Assembly (NCBI GenBank): GCA_032251515.1
Contig: JAVVDU010000006.1
Coordinates: 19,073-83,072, forward strand
Length of the DNA: 64,000 nucleotides
Origin: Carthagonibacter sp032251515
GTDB lineage: Bacteria > Gemmatimonadota > Gemmatimonadetes > Palauibacterales > Palauibacteraceae
Reading direction: 5' to 3'
This document shows, one piece after another, positions 53,476 through 63,008 of this stretch (the first letter of the stretch is position 1; each line of letters starts with the position of its first letter). The translations under genes were made by a program, and so were the position numbers. The notes below the pieces were generated by a model. It did not search any database. It was given only the letters and a program-made list of their open reading frames with translations, and was not told the DNA's origin.

Positions 53476-53535
53476 TGCATCGGTAAGGAGCGGGGCGCCG
53501 AGTCCCCTTTCGCATAGAGAGATGGAGGCGTGGGC

Positions 53536-55128
53536 ATGGAACTTCTCTCCCTGGGCCTGGCGGTTCTCGTCGGCGCAGCGGGCCTCGCCGCCGGCCGCTG
53601 GCTGGAGCGCCGCGGGGCGGCCCGGACGCGCGGCAGCGCCGAGGCGCAGGCGGAGGCGATCCGGGATGCGGCCGCGCGCGAGGCGGAGGCGATCCGCGAG
53701 GCCGCCCGGACCGAGGCGGACACGCTCCGGCGGTCGGCCGAGCTCGCCGGCAAGGAAGAGGGATTCCGGCTGCGCGATGAGCAGCTCCGGGAAGTGGACG
53801 AGCGGCGCCAGGAGCTCGAGAAGCTCGAGAAGCGCATCGCCGACCGCGAAGAGACGCTCGAGCGGAAGCTGGACGCGCTGGACCAGCGCCAGGAGAGGGT
53901 CAACGCGCGCGAGGAGTCGCTGCTCCGGCGGGAGCAGGGGCTGGAGACGGAGCGGGCCGAGCTGGTCGAGGCCCGGGCCGACCTGCAGCGCCGGCTCGAG
54001 AAGCTGGCCGGCTTCTCGGCCGACGAGGCCCGGGCGGAGCTGATGAGCCGCATCGAGGAAGAGGCGAAGGCGGACGCCGCCCAGAGCGTCCGGGAGATCC
54101 GCGAGCGCACCCGTCGCGAGGCGGAGCGGGAGGCGAAGAAGATCATCGCCATGGCCGTGCAGCGGATGGCGGTCGACCACTCCTCCGAGATCACCGTGTC
54201 GGTGGTGCCGCTGCCGTCGGACGACATGAAGGGCCGCATCATCGGCCGGGAAGGGAGGAACATCCGTTCCTTCGAGCACGCCACGGGCGTCGACGTCGTG
54301 GTGGACGACACGCCGGAGGCCGTGATCCTGTCGAGCTTCGACCCGATCCGCCGGGAGATCGCGAAGATCGCCATGGAGCGGCTGGTCGCGGACGGGCGGA
54401 TCCATCCCGGCCGCATCGAGGAGGTCGTCGAGAAGGCGGCCGAGGACATCCGGACGGAGATGCGGGAGGCGGCCGAGCAGGTGCTCCACGAGCTCGGGAT
54501 TCACGGTCTCCCCTCCCATCTCGTCGAGGTGCTCGGGAACCTCCGCTTCCGCACGTCTTACGGGCAGAACCAGCTGGCCCACTCACGGGAGGTGGCGCTG
54601 CTGGCCGGCAACATGGCCGCGGAGCTGGGGCTCGACGTGGAGCGCACGCGACGCATGGCCCTCCTGCACGACATCGGAAAGGGCCTCACGCACGAGCAGG
54701 AAGGCAGCCACGTCGAGATCGGACACGAGCTGTGCCGGCGCCACGGGGAGTCGGAGGAGGTGCTGAACGCGATCCGGGCGCACCACGGCGACGAGCCCGC
54801 CCGCTATCCCGAGACCTTCCTCGTCATGGCGGCCGACGCGATCTCGGGGGCCCGCCCGGGGGCGCGGCGGGAGTCGTTCGAGCATTACGTCAAGCGACTC
54901 GAGAAGCTCGAGGAGATTGCCCGCTCCTACGCGGGCGTGGCGAAGGTGTACGCCATCCAGGCCGGCCGCGAGATCCGCATCCTGGTGATGCCCGAGAAGA
55001 TCACCGACGAGGAGATGGCGGAGCTCAGCGACCGGACCGCCCGCCGCATCGAGGAGGAGCTGCAGTACCCGGGCCAGATCAAGGTCGTGGTCGTACGCGA
55101 GACGCGTGCGGTGAATTTCGCCCGTTGA
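53536..55128 (+). CDS. rny: Ribonuclease Y
   Basis: A 530-residue membrane-bound endoribonuclease starting RNA decay. Residues 1-20 are the membrane anchor (LLSLGLAVLVGAAGLAAGRW), then a long coiled coil to about 200, a KH domain with GRIIGREGRNIRSFEHATGV, and an HD domain with LLHDIGKGLTHEQEGSHVEI near residue 380. ATG 53536 is preferred to the upstream GTG because GGAGG sits seven bases ahead of it. folD follows after 45 bases. Confidence 0.96.
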   Translation: MELLSLGLAVLVGAAGLAAGRWLERRGAARTRGSAEAQAEAIRDAAAREAEAIREAARTEADTLRRSAELAGKEEGFRLRDEQLREVDERRQELEKLEKRIADREETLERKLDALDQRQERVNAREESLLRREQGLETERAELVEARADLQRRLEKLAGFSADEARAELMSRIEEEAKADAAQSVREIRERTRREAEREAKKIIAMAVQRMAVDHSSEITVSVVPLPSDDMKGRIIGREGRNIRSFEHATGVDVVVDDTPEAVILSSFDPIRREIAKIAMERLVADGRIHPGRIEEVVEKAAEDIRTEMREAAEQVLHELGIHGLPSHLVEVLGNLRFRTSYGQNQLAHSREVALLAGNMAAELGLDVERTRRMALLHDIGKGLTHEQEGSHVEIGHELCRRHGESEEVLNAIRAHHGDEPARYPETFLVMAADAISGARPGARRESFEHYVKRLEKLEEIARSYAGVAKVYAIQAGREIRILVMPEKITDEEMAELSDRTARRIEEELQYPGQIKVVVVRETRAVNFAR

Positions 55129-55173
55129 TGCCGGTGGCGGACCGCCGCCGGCCCGCATGAAACCGGAGGGAGC

Positions 55174-56064
55174 ATGTCCGCGAAGATCATAGATGGAAAC
55201 GAGATCGCCACCGCCGTGCGCGCGGAAGTCAAGGACGAGGCGGAGCGCCTGGCGACGCGCGGGATCGAGCCCTGCCTGGCCGTGATGCTGGTGGGCGACG
55301 ATCCGGCCTCCCGCGTGTACGTCGGCATGAAGGAGAAGAAGTGCGCCGAGGTGGGAATCCGGAACCTCGACGAGCGCCTCCCGGCCGACACGCCGCAGGA
55401 CGAGATCGTGGCGATCCTCGACCGCTGGAACGCCGACCCGGACGTGCACGGAATCCTCGTGCAGCTCCCGCTGCCGGGCCACGTGGACGAGCGCACCGTC
55501 ACCGAGCGCATCCGTCCGGAGAAGGACGTGGACGGCTTCCACCCGGTGAACGTAGGGCGGATGTCGGCGGGAGACCCGGACGCGTTCCGGCCCTGCACGC
55601 CGCACGGCGTCCAGGTCATGCTGAAGCACATCGGCTGGGACCCGGCCGGCCGCCACGCCGTCGTGGTGGGCCGCTCGAACATCGTGGGGCGCCCCATGGC
55701 CACGATCCTGTCGCAGAAGGAGCCGTACGCGAACGCGACCGTCACGGTGGCCCACAGCCGCTCGCACGACCTCGCCGGCGTCTGCCGGCTGGCCGACCTT
55801 CTGGTGGTCGCCGTGGGGCGGCCCGAGTCGGTCACCGGGGACATGGTGCGCGACGGGGCCGTCGTGATCGACGTGGGCGTGAACCGGGTCGACGATCCAT
55901 CCCGCGACAGGGGGTATCGCCTGGTCGGGGACGTCGCCTTCGACGAGGCGAAGGAGAAGGCCTCGTGGATCACTCCCGTGCCCGGCGGCGTCGGCCCGAT
56001 GACGATCGCCATGCTGCTGCGCAACACCGTCACGGCCGCCGCCCGGTCGGCCGGCGACGCCTGA
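55174..56064 (+). CDS. folD: Bifunctional methylenetetrahydrofolate dehydrogenase/cyclohydrolase FolD
   Basis: A 296-residue cytosolic enzyme that turns 5,10-methylene-THF to 10-formyl-THF. Visible are RVYVGMKEKKCAEVGI with the catalytic Lys, VQLPLPGHV, DVDGFHPVNVGRM, the NADP-binding VVVGRSNIVGRPMA and PVPGGVGPMTIAMLLRNTV. The ATG follows GGAGGGAGC. It supplies one-carbon units for the purine genes nearby (purL), although on a separate transcript. Confidence 0.97.
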   Translation: MSAKIIDGNEIATAVRAEVKDEAERLATRGIEPCLAVMLVGDDPASRVYVGMKEKKCAEVGIRNLDERLPADTPQDEIVAILDRWNADPDVHGILVQLPLPGHVDERTVTERIRPEKDVDGFHPVNVGRMSAGDPDAFRPCTPHGVQVMLKHIGWDPAGRHAVVVGRSNIVGRPMATILSQKEPYANATVTVAHSRSHDLAGVCRLADLLVVAVGRPESVTGDMVRDGAVVIDVGVNRVDDPSRDRGYRLVGDVAFDEAKEKASWITPVPGGVGPMTIAMLLRNTVTAAARSAGDA

Positions 56065-56074
56065 CGGGGCGGGC

Positions 56075-57232
56075 GTGACGGGCGCCGCGCCCGGCGCCAC
56101 GCCGGAGTCGGCGATCCCGGTCTCCGCGCTGAACGCGGCGGCCCGCCGGGTGATCGAGGAATCGTTCGGGCCGCTGTGGGTCACGGGGGAGGTGACGAAC
56201 TGGCGGCCGCACTCCTCCGGCCACCGGTGGTTCTCCCTGCGGGACGCCGACGCCCAGCTTCCCGCCGTGATGTGGCGCTCGGACGTGGCGCGGCTCCCCG
56301 CCGAGCCGGAGGAGGGGATGGCCGTGCAGGCCTTCGGCGCGCCGACGCTGTACGAGGCCCGCGGCCAGTACCAGTTCGTCGTGCGCCGTCTCGAGGCGGC
56401 CGGCGAGGGCCTGTGGCGGCTCGCGTTCGAGCGGCTGCGCCGCCGGCTGGCGGAGGAGGGGCTTCTCGATCCGGCCCGCCGTCGGCCCATCCCGCGGGTA
56501 CCACGCACCGTGGGCGTGGCGACCTCCCGCTCCGGCGCGGCCCTGCGAGACGTGGTGGCGGTGATCCGGCGGCGGGCTCCGTGGACACGCATTCTCGTGT
56601 CGGACTGCCGGGTCCAGGGCGAGGGGGCGGCGCGGGACATCGTGGCGGCCCTCGCCCGGCTGGTGCGCGACGGCACCAGCGACGTGATCGTGGTCACGCG
56701 CGGAGGCGGCTCCACGGAGGACCTGTGGGCGTTCAACGACGAGATGCTGGCCCGCGAGATCGCCGCCTCGCCCGTACCGGTCGTGTCCGCGGTGGGTCAC
56801 GAGGTCGACGTCACGATCTCGGACCTCGTGGCCGACCTCCGCGCCCCGACCCCTTCGGCCGCGGCGGAGGCCGTGACGTCGGAGGAAGGTGAGCTGCGGA
56901 CCGTGTTGCGGGAGGGGGCCGCCGGCCTGGTGGCCGGACTGCGCGAGCGGACCCGCCGGGGGGAGGACCGACTCCAGGGCCTCGCCGGCCGCCTGGTGGC
57001 GGCGTGGGAGCGCGCCCATGCCGAGCGCCGATCGCGGATCGAACTGGCGGGCGGACGGCTGCACGCGCTCAGCCCGCTCGCCACGCTGGCGCGCGGCTTC
57101 GCGATCGCGCTGGATCCCGAAGGCCGGACCCTGCGGAGGACCGAGGAGTTTCCGCCCGGCCGCGGGTTCCGCCTCCGCGTGTCGGACGGCACGATTCCGG
57201 CGATCGCCGTGGATACAGGGGAGAGAACATGA
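56075..57232 (+). CDS. xseA: Exodeoxyribonuclease VII large subunit
   Basis: A 385-residue catalytic subunit of exonuclease VII. N-terminal OB-fold: FGPLWVTGEVTNWRPHSSGH and RWFSLRDADAQLPAVM. The core has VGVATSRSGAALRDVVAVIR, DVIVVTRGGGSTEDLWAFND, and VGHEVDVTISDLVADLRAPT. Its C-terminal helical region is shorter than in E. coli (about 456 residues). GTG 56075 starts 10 bases after folD. It overlaps xseB by four bases. Confidence 0.95.
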   Translation: MTGAAPGATPESAIPVSALNAAARRVIEESFGPLWVTGEVTNWRPHSSGHRWFSLRDADAQLPAVMWRSDVARLPAEPEEGMAVQAFGAPTLYEARGQYQFVVRRLEAAGEGLWRLAFERLRRRLAEEGLLDPARRRPIPRVPRTVGVATSRSGAALRDVVAVIRRRAPWTRILVSDCRVQGEGAARDIVAALARLVRDGTSDVIVVTRGGGSTEDLWAFNDEMLAREIAASPVPVVSAVGHEVDVTISDLVADLRAPTPSAAAEAVTSEEGELRTVLREGAAGLVAGLRERTRRGEDRLQGLAGRLVAAWERAHAERRSRIELAGGRLHALSPLATLARGFAIALDPEGRTLRRTEEFPPGRGFRLRVSDGTIPAIAVDTGERT

Positions 57233-57498
57233 GCCGGGACGCGGAAGGACCGGGCTTCGAGGCGCTCGTGAAGGAGCTCGAGGAGACCGTGCGCGCCCTC
57301 GAGCGGGACGAGATGGACCTCGACGAGGCGCTCGCCCTGTTCGAGTCCGGCGTGCGTCGCCTGCGGGAGGCCGGCCGGCTCCTCGACGAGGCCCGCGGGC
57401 GCGTCGAGGAACTGATCGAGACGGCGTCCGGCGACCTCGAGACCCTCGGGTGGGAGGAAGACCCGGAGGGGGCGGACGGTCCCGGGGACGGTTCGTGA
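57229..57498 (+). CDS. xseB: Exodeoxyribonuclease VII small subunit
   Basis: An 89-residue helical partner of XseA. FEALVKELEETVRALERDEM and LDEALALFESGVRRLREAGR match the family. ATG 57229 overlaps xseA's TGA (ATGA), and its stop overlaps the polyprenyl synthase GTG by four bases. The acidic tail after residue 75 is ordinary. Confidence 0.92.
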   Translation: MSRDAEGPGFEALVKELEETVRALERDEMDLDEALALFESGVRRLREAGRLLDEARGRVEELIETASGDLETLGWEEDPEGADGPGDGS

Positions 57499-58421
57499 GC
57501 GCGACCGCCGAACCGGTCGCCGTGACGGAGCGCCGGGCGGAAGTCGAGGCGGCTCTCGTGCGATTCCTGGACGATCGGCTGTCCGGGGTGCCCGCGGGAG
57601 CGGCGGCCCCCATCCGGTATGCCGTGCTCAGCCCGGGCAAGCGGGTGCGGCCGCTTCTCCTCATCGCATCGTACCGCGCCGCCCGGTGCGCGCTGGGCCG
57701 CCCGCCCGCCGCCGGCGACGCGGTGGCGGACCTGGCCTGCAGCGTGGAGCTCGTGCACGCGTATTCTTTGGTGCACGACGACCTTCCCTGCATGGACGAT
57801 GACGTCCTGCGCCGGGGCCGGCCGACGGCTCACGTCCAGTTCGGCGCCGCGGCCGCCCTGCTGGCCGGCGCCGCGCTGATGCCGCTCGCCGTGGAGGCGA
57901 TCCTTTGCGCCGCCGTGCCGCTGGGACTGACGGACGGAACGGTCCGTCGCCTGGTCGGCTGCCTGTGCGCCGCGTCGGGCGCCACGGGCATGGTGGGAGG
58001 GCAGCTCCTGGACCTCGAGGCGGAGGGACGGGAGGTGACGGCGGAGGGACTCGAAGCGATCCACTCGGGCAAGACGGCCCGACTGATCGCCGCCTCCGTC
58101 GCGATGGGAGGCATCGCGGCGGGACTCCCGCCGGGCGAGGACGGAACCGCGCGTCTCGAGCGCTTCGGGCTCCGCCTCGGTCTCGCCTTCCAGGCGATCG
58201 ACGATATCCTGGACCTGCGGGGCGATACGCGGGAGCTCGGCAAGGAGCAGGGGCGGGATGCCGCGCTCCGGAAGGCGACCTACCCGGGGATCTTCGGACT
58301 CGAGGAGGCCGAGCGGATCGGACGCGAGCTGGCGGGATCGGCCGAGCGCGAGCTGGACGGCCTGCCTGCCGCCGAGGAGCTGCGGCTGCTCGTGCGGTAC
58401 ATCATCGACAGGAGGCACTGA
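57495..58421 (+). CDS. ispA: Short-chain polyprenyl diphosphate synthase (FPP synthase type)
   Basis: A 308-residue trans-isoprenyl diphosphate synthase. Two Asp-rich motifs are present: DDLPCMDDD (about residue 95) and DDILD (about 236), plus LSPGKRVRPLLLIASYRAAR and LVGGQLLDLEAEG-like GMVGGQLLDLEAEG. The insertion of two residues in the first motif is the feature of bacterial FPP/GGPP synthases. Product length (C15 or C20) cannot be fixed. GTG start overlaps xseB. Confidence 0.9.
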   Translation: MSATAEPVAVTERRAEVEAALVRFLDDRLSGVPAGAAAPIRYAVLSPGKRVRPLLLIASYRAARCALGRPPAAGDAVADLACSVELVHAYSLVHDDLPCMDDDVLRRGRPTAHVQFGAAAALLAGAALMPLAVEAILCAAVPLGLTDGTVRRLVGCLCAASGATGMVGGQLLDLEAEGREVTAEGLEAIHSGKTARLIAASVAMGGIAAGLPPGEDGTARLERFGLRLGLAFQAIDDILDLRGDTRELGKEQGRDAALRKATYPGIFGLEEAERIGRELAGSAERELDGLPAAEELRLLVRYIIDRRH

Positions 58422-58422
58422 A

Positions 58423-59340
58423 GTGCGGCTCGGCGTACTGGGACACACCGGACAGGCGGGATTGCCGGACGCCCTGCGCCGGCTCGCGCGCTGCGCGGCC
58501 GACCTGGGCGCGGAGCTCTTCCTGGCGGAGGATCTCCGCCGGCTGCGCGCCGCGGACGGCGGCCCCCTGCTCGAAGGCGCGTCGCTGCGCGATCACCTCG
58601 ACGCGATCGACGTGCTCGTGACCCTCGGGGGCGATGGGACGCTGCTGCGCGGCGCCCGTCTCGCCGGGCCGCTCGACCGGCCCGTGCTCGGGGTGAACCT
58701 CGGCCACCTGGGATTCCTTACGGCGGCGCCGGCGGATCTCCTCGAGGAAGCGCTGCGCCGCTGGGTCGAGGGGGACACGACCGAGGAGCGCCGGCTGGCC
58801 CTCGACGTGGAGATCCTGCGTGCCGGCGCCGCGCCGGCGGAGAGCGGCCGCGAGGCGGGATCGTCCCGGGAGTACGCCCTCAACGATGCCGTGGTGCACA
58901 AGGGGGGCTTCGCCCGCCTGATCCGGATGCGGGTCTGGGTGGAGGACGAGGAGATCGGCCAGTACAGCGCCGACGGCATCGTGATCGCCACGGCCACAGG
59001 CTCGACGGCCTACAGCCTCTCGGCCGGCGGCCCCATCCTGGTACCGTCGCTCGACGCCCTGGTGGCGAGCCCCGTGTGCCCCCACACCCTGGCCGTGCGG
59101 CCCGTCGTCGTGCCGGCCGATGCGCCCATCACGGTGGAGATCACGAGCGACACGCAGGACGGAGATGTCCTGCTGACCGTCGACGGCCAGCCGGGCGGAG
59201 GACTCGGATCGGGCGACCGGGTCCGCATCTCGAAATCACATCATCTGATACGTCTCATCCGTTTGCCGGAACACAACTTCTTCTATGTCATGAGACAGAA
59301 GCTCCGGTGGGGGGATGTACGGCCGAGCGGCCGCGGTTGA
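58423..59340 (+). CDS. nadK: NAD kinase
   Basis: A 305-residue ATP-NAD kinase. The conserved GGDGT is at 69-73 (VLVTLGGDGTLLRG), followed by LGVNLGHLGFL, the NE/D-like EYALNDAVVHKG and SADGIVIATATGSTAYSLSA, which binds NAD. GTG follows GGAGGCACTGAA and starts 1 base after the ispA stop. The C-terminus has a basic tail. Confidence 0.94.
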   Translation: MRLGVLGHTGQAGLPDALRRLARCAADLGAELFLAEDLRRLRAADGGPLLEGASLRDHLDAIDVLVTLGGDGTLLRGARLAGPLDRPVLGVNLGHLGFLTAAPADLLEEALRRWVEGDTTEERRLALDVEILRAGAAPAESGREAGSSREYALNDAVVHKGGFARLIRMRVWVEDEEIGQYSADGIVIATATGSTAYSLSAGGPILVPSLDALVASPVCPHTLAVRPVVVPADAPITVEITSDTQDGDVLLTVDGQPGGGLGSGDRVRISKSHHLIRLIRLPEHNFFYVMRQKLRWGDVRPSGRG

Positions 59341-59373
59341 CGGACCGGTGAATCCGATGGGGCACTGAGAGCC

Positions 59374-61092
59374 GTGCTTCGCGAGCTGCGGATCCGAAAC
59401 TTCGCCGTCATCGAGGAGCTCCGCGTGGAGCTCGGTCCGGGCCTCACCGTGCTGAGCGGGGAGACCGGGGCGGGAAAGTCCATCATCGTGGGGGCCCTGT
59501 CCCTGCTGCTGGGCGAGCGCGCCTCCGCCGACCTGATCCGCGGCGGCGAGGAGCGTGCCGTCGTGGAGGGGACGTTCGACGTGCCGGCCGACGAGGAGTG
59601 GCGCGCCCGCTGCGACGAGGCGGGGCTCGACCTCTCCGAGGGCTGGATCCTCCTGCGCCGCGAGGTCCAGCGGGAGGGCCGGAACCGCGCGTGGGTGAAC
59701 GGCACCCCGGCGACGGCCGGGCTGGTCGGCGAACTCGGAGGGGCGCTGGTCGACCTGCACGGCCAGCACGAGCACCAGGCGCTGCTGCGGCGCGGTCCGC
59801 AGCGGCGGATCCTCGACGCGTGGGCCGGCGCCGAAGCGGCGGCCGCGCGGGTGCGGGAGGCATGGGAGGCCCGCCGGGACGCGGCGGATGCCCTGGAGCG
59901 GGAGCGCCGCCGCGGGGCGGAGCGCCGCGCCCGGGCCGAGGTCCTCGCCCCGCGGGCGGCCGAGCTGGAGGGGCTGCGGGTCGGGGACGGGGAGGTGGAG
60001 CGCCTGGAGGCGTCCATCCGGCGGCTCGAGCACTCCGAGGAGCTTCTGGGCCTGTCGGCGGGACTGTACGACGCCGTGTACGGGAGCGAGACCTCTCTCG
60101 TGGACCGGCTCGGAGAGCTGCGCCGGGCCCTGGAGCGGCTGGCGGCGGTGGACCCGGACACGGCCGAGCTCGGGTCCCTGCACGAGTCCGCCCGCGTCAC
60201 CCTGGAGGAGCTGGGCCGGCGACTGGCGGACTACCGCGCCTCGGTGGAGCACGATCCCGCCCGCCTCGCCTCGCTCCGCGAGCGTCACGACCTCCTGCTG
60301 CGCGCGGCGCGGAAGTTCGGCACGGCGCCCGCGGAGCTGGCGCGGGAGGCCCGCGCGGCCCGCGCGGAGCTGGATGCGCTGCGCGAGGCCGACTCGGCGG
60401 GCGCGAAGCTGGAGTCGGACCTGGCGGACCGGACCGCCGAGCTGCACGCCGCGGCCGCCGCCCTGACGGTGGCCCGGACCGGCGCCGCCAGCCGCCTGGA
60501 GGCCGAGGTCGGGCGTCTGCTGCCGGACCTCGGGTTTCCGGACGGCCGATTCGTCGTGTGGCTCGGGCCGCTGCCCGAGCCCGGCCCGGACGGGGCGGAG
60601 GCGGTCGAGTTCCTCGTCGGGCTGAACGCGGGCTTCGATCCCGCCCCCCTGGCGCGCGTCGCCTCGGGGGGCGAGCTGAGCCGCGTGATGCTGGCCTTGA
60701 AGACCACCCTGGCCGAGGTGGACGACGTGCCGTGCCTCGTGTTCGACGAGATCGACGCGGGCATCGGCGGGCGGGTGGCGCACCGGGTGGCGGGGCGCCT
60801 CGCGGCCGTGGCGGCCGGACGGCAGGTGTTCGCGATCACGCACCTGCCCCAGATCGCCGCCGCGGCCGATCGGCACCTGCGGGTCGAGAAGGGGGAGCGG
60901 GACGGGCGGGCCGTGACCCGGCTCGTACCGCTGGAAGGCGAGGAGCGGGTAGAGGAGATCGCACGGATGCTGGGCGGCGATCCCGAGCGCGACGTCTCCC
61001 GCCGGCACGCCCGCGAGCTCCTGGACGCCGTCGCGGCCGGGGATGACTCCGGAATCAGCTCCCGAGCACCCCGATCGGGACGCGGAAGCTGA
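59374..61092 (+). CDS. recN: DNA repair protein RecN
   Basis: A 572-residue SMC-like ATPase in double-strand break repair. Walker A is GETGAGKSII at 29-38; then coiled-coil arms in the middle, signature LARVASGGELSRVMLALKTT, and Walker B VFDEIDAGIGGRVAHRV. GTG start; it lies 33 bases after nadK. The 3' end overlaps the convergent outer-membrane gene by 38 bases. Confidence 0.95.
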   Translation: MLRELRIRNFAVIEELRVELGPGLTVLSGETGAGKSIIVGALSLLLGERASADLIRGGEERAVVEGTFDVPADEEWRARCDEAGLDLSEGWILLRREVQREGRNRAWVNGTPATAGLVGELGGALVDLHGQHEHQALLRRGPQRRILDAWAGAEAAAARVREAWEARRDAADALERERRRGAERRARAEVLAPRAAELEGLRVGDGEVERLEASIRRLEHSEELLGLSAGLYDAVYGSETSLVDRLGELRRALERLAAVDPDTAELGSLHESARVTLEELGRRLADYRASVEHDPARLASLRERHDLLLRAARKFGTAPAELAREARAARAELDALREADSAGAKLESDLADRTAELHAAAAALTVARTGAASRLEAEVGRLLPDLGFPDGRFVVWLGPLPEPGPDGAEAVEFLVGLNAGFDPAPLARVASGGELSRVMLALKTTLAEVDDVPCLVFDEIDAGIGGRVAHRVAGRLAAVAAGRQVFAITHLPQIAAAADRHLRVEKGERDGRAVTRLVPLEGEERVEEIARMLGGDPERDVSRRHARELLDAVAAGDDSGISSRAPRSGRGS

Positions 61093-62710
61093 GGCTGAAC
61101 ACGTCGGAGTCGGGGGTGAGGCCACCGTCACCCGCGATCGAGGTCTGCCAGATGAAGGCCGCCTCGATGGGCAGACGGGCGAGCCCTGCGGCCCGGCGCG
61201 GGCTCGTCCGGTAATAGACGCCGATTCCGAGGCGGTGCCGCTCCTCCTCGGTCCGCACCGACAGGGGTGACGGGTCGGGGGCGCCCTGGGCCGTGAACGT
61301 GTCCTCGTCCTTGCTCTCCCACAGGTACTCCAGGCCCAGCCCGACCGTCTCGTCGAGACGCAGGCGGGGGGACACGCGCACGGCGAAGCGGTCGCCGAGG
61401 TCGCGCGACACGACGCGCTGCTGCCCGGCGAACGCGAAAGGGCGGCCCGCCGGCGCGATCCGGACCTCGAGGTCGTCCTCGAGCTGCCAGGTCCGCCGCA
61501 CGGCGGCGACGAGCCACAGCAGCGAGCCGACCTGCACGTCCTGCCAGACGGCGACCTCGACGTCCGTCTGCCCGTCGCTCACGGGAAGCTGGAGGAAGGT
61601 CGTCGGAACGAGGTTCGGGTCCGCGTCGGCCGACGCCGTGGGCAGGCGCACCCGCGCTCCCACCGTGGTGCGCAGCCGGAGACCGGAGCCTCGCAGGTCG
61701 GGCTCCCGCGTCCGGCGGTACGGGCCCTCGGCGGGGCGGGGCACCGATCCGAACGTGTCGAGCAGCTTGAGCCGCAGGCCGATCTCCACATCGCCCGTCG
61801 ACCAGCCCCGGTCCACGTCGCCCAGCGGATCCCCCTGGATCGGGGGGGCGGCGAGCAGTGCCGAGAGGCCGTTCGGCCCGGCGGAGTCGGGCAGTGGCAG
61901 TTCCGGCAGCGCGAGCCCGAAGCTCTCGAAGCCCGCCGCGAGCTCCCCCCAGGTCGCCGCCATGCCGGCGCCCGCCGGGGACGGGGCGGTGGGCAGGAGC
62001 GTCCCGGCGTCGACCCGGTCCTGCAGGGCGGTCGTGAAGGCGCCGGAGCGGTCCAGGAGCTCGGTCGCGAAGGCCTCCTGGGCCGGATCCAGGCCGCCGC
62101 CGGCCACCAGCGCCTCCAGGTCGGACCTCGCCGCCGCGGCGGGCCCGAACAGGCCGTCCGGGTTCGGAAGCGCCACGGCGGCCGGAACGAACCGGGCCGT
62201 GGACCCGTCGAACCGGAAGTCGGTCTTCACCCGTCCCTGCACGAGGGGCAGGGCGGCGTCCAGGGACAGGCGCCCGAACAGGCCCACCGACAGGGCGAAG
62301 GCGACGGACCGCACCTCCTTGTCGATCGTCCCGAACTCCAGGGACCCGAGCGCCAGATCCGCGGCCGTCACCGAGTCGTAGCCAAGGGCGGCGGCATCCC
62401 GGTTCACGTCGGCGAGCAGGGGATCGAGACCCGGGAACAGGCGGCCCGCCAGCGGCCCGTCGAAGTCCGAGAACAGGGGCTCGCTGGATCCGCCGTCGGG
62501 CCCCGATCCGTCTTCGGTGAATTGCTCGTTCCAGTGTGCAAAAGAGGGAACGACCTCCAGCCACACGATGCCGTGTCCGGGCACCCGGGCGTCCTCGTCG
62601 CGCGGCGCGGCCTGGGCATACGCGGCGGGCGGACGGGTGCCCAGCGCGAGCACGGCCACGTACCCGGCGCCGGCGACGGCGGACCGGAGGGGAGACGGGA
62701 GACCTCGCAT
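61055..62710 (-). CDS. Predicted outer-membrane beta-barrel protein
   Basis: A 551-residue protein with a signal peptide (RSAVAGAGYVAVLALGT, cleavage near AYAQ). The mature part has alternating strands, especially in its second half: LRLRTTVGARVRLPTASADA, TDVEVAVWQDVQVGSLLWLV, RFAVRVSPRLRLDETVGLGL and the ending FSLSFRVPIGVLGS. The first half has long Asp/Gly/Pro stretches. I recognise no named family. Likely an outer-membrane channel or structural barrel. Its 3' end overlaps recN by 38 bases; it diverges from tRNA-Cys. Confidence 0.68.
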   Translation of the reverse strand: MRGLPSPLRSAVAGAGYVAVLALGTRPPAAYAQAAPRDEDARVPGHGIVWLEVVPSFAHWNEQFTEDGSGPDGGSSEPLFSDFDGPLAGRLFPGLDPLLADVNRDAAALGYDSVTAADLALGSLEFGTIDKEVRSVAFALSVGLFGRLSLDAALPLVQGRVKTDFRFDGSTARFVPAAVALPNPDGLFGPAAAARSDLEALVAGGGLDPAQEAFATELLDRSGAFTTALQDRVDAGTLLPTAPSPAGAGMAATWGELAAGFESFGLALPELPLPDSAGPNGLSALLAAPPIQGDPLGDVDRGWSTGDVEIGLRLKLLDTFGSVPRPAEGPYRRTREPDLRGSGLRLRTTVGARVRLPTASADADPNLVPTTFLQLPVSDGQTDVEVAVWQDVQVGSLLWLVAAVRRTWQLEDDLEVRIAPAGRPFAFAGQQRVVSRDLGDRFAVRVSPRLRLDETVGLGLEYLWESKDEDTFTAQGAPDPSPLSVRTEEERHRLGIGVYYRTSPRRAAGLARLPIEAAFIWQTSIAGDGGLTPDSDVFSLSFRVPIGVLGS

Positions 62711-62805
62711 GGCGGCTCCGGGACGGATTCGAGCGAGCGGCGGACCCGCGAATATGGACGGTCCGGCGGAGGCCGCACAAGACGCCCGGGCGCGCCCGGA
62801 AGGCC

Positions 62806-62834
62806 TTTCCCCGTCCGCCGCCGAACCTTACAAT
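62806..62834 (+). promoter_or_regulatory. Possible promoter of tRNA-Cys
   Basis: TTTCCC (62806-62811), a 17-base spacer, then TACAAT (62829-62834). The tRNA begins 33 bases downstream. The -35 box is weak. Confidence 0.35.
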
Positions 62835-62866
62835 CTCTGCGGCCCCGCCCCCCCGGCGGGAGCGAC

Positions 62867-62937
62867 GGCGCCGTGGCCGAGTGGTTAGGCAGGGGCCTGC
62901 AAAGCCCCCTACTCCGGTTCGAATCCGGACGGCGCCT
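62867..62937 (+). tRNA. tRNA-Cys (GCA)
   Basis: Full cloverleaf read by eye: acceptor 62867-62873 with 62930-62936, D stem GCC/GGC, anticodon stem GGGGC/GCCCC around CTGCAAA with anticodon GCA at 62899-62901, T stem TCCGG/CCGGA around TTCGAAT, and discriminator T at 62937, as expected for Cys. The CCA end is not encoded. Confidence 0.96.
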
Positions 62938-63008
62938 CTGGAGGCACGCCGCGGCCGCGCGCGGCACGGCGCGTCCTGCTGCCCGCCTCTTTTCCCGGAA
63001 GGCACCAC

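Noticed and set aside
53286..53535. 6S RNA gene
   Set aside because: Position after zapA is suggestive, but I could not see the central bubble and closing stem, so it is only listed as a low-confidence structured region.
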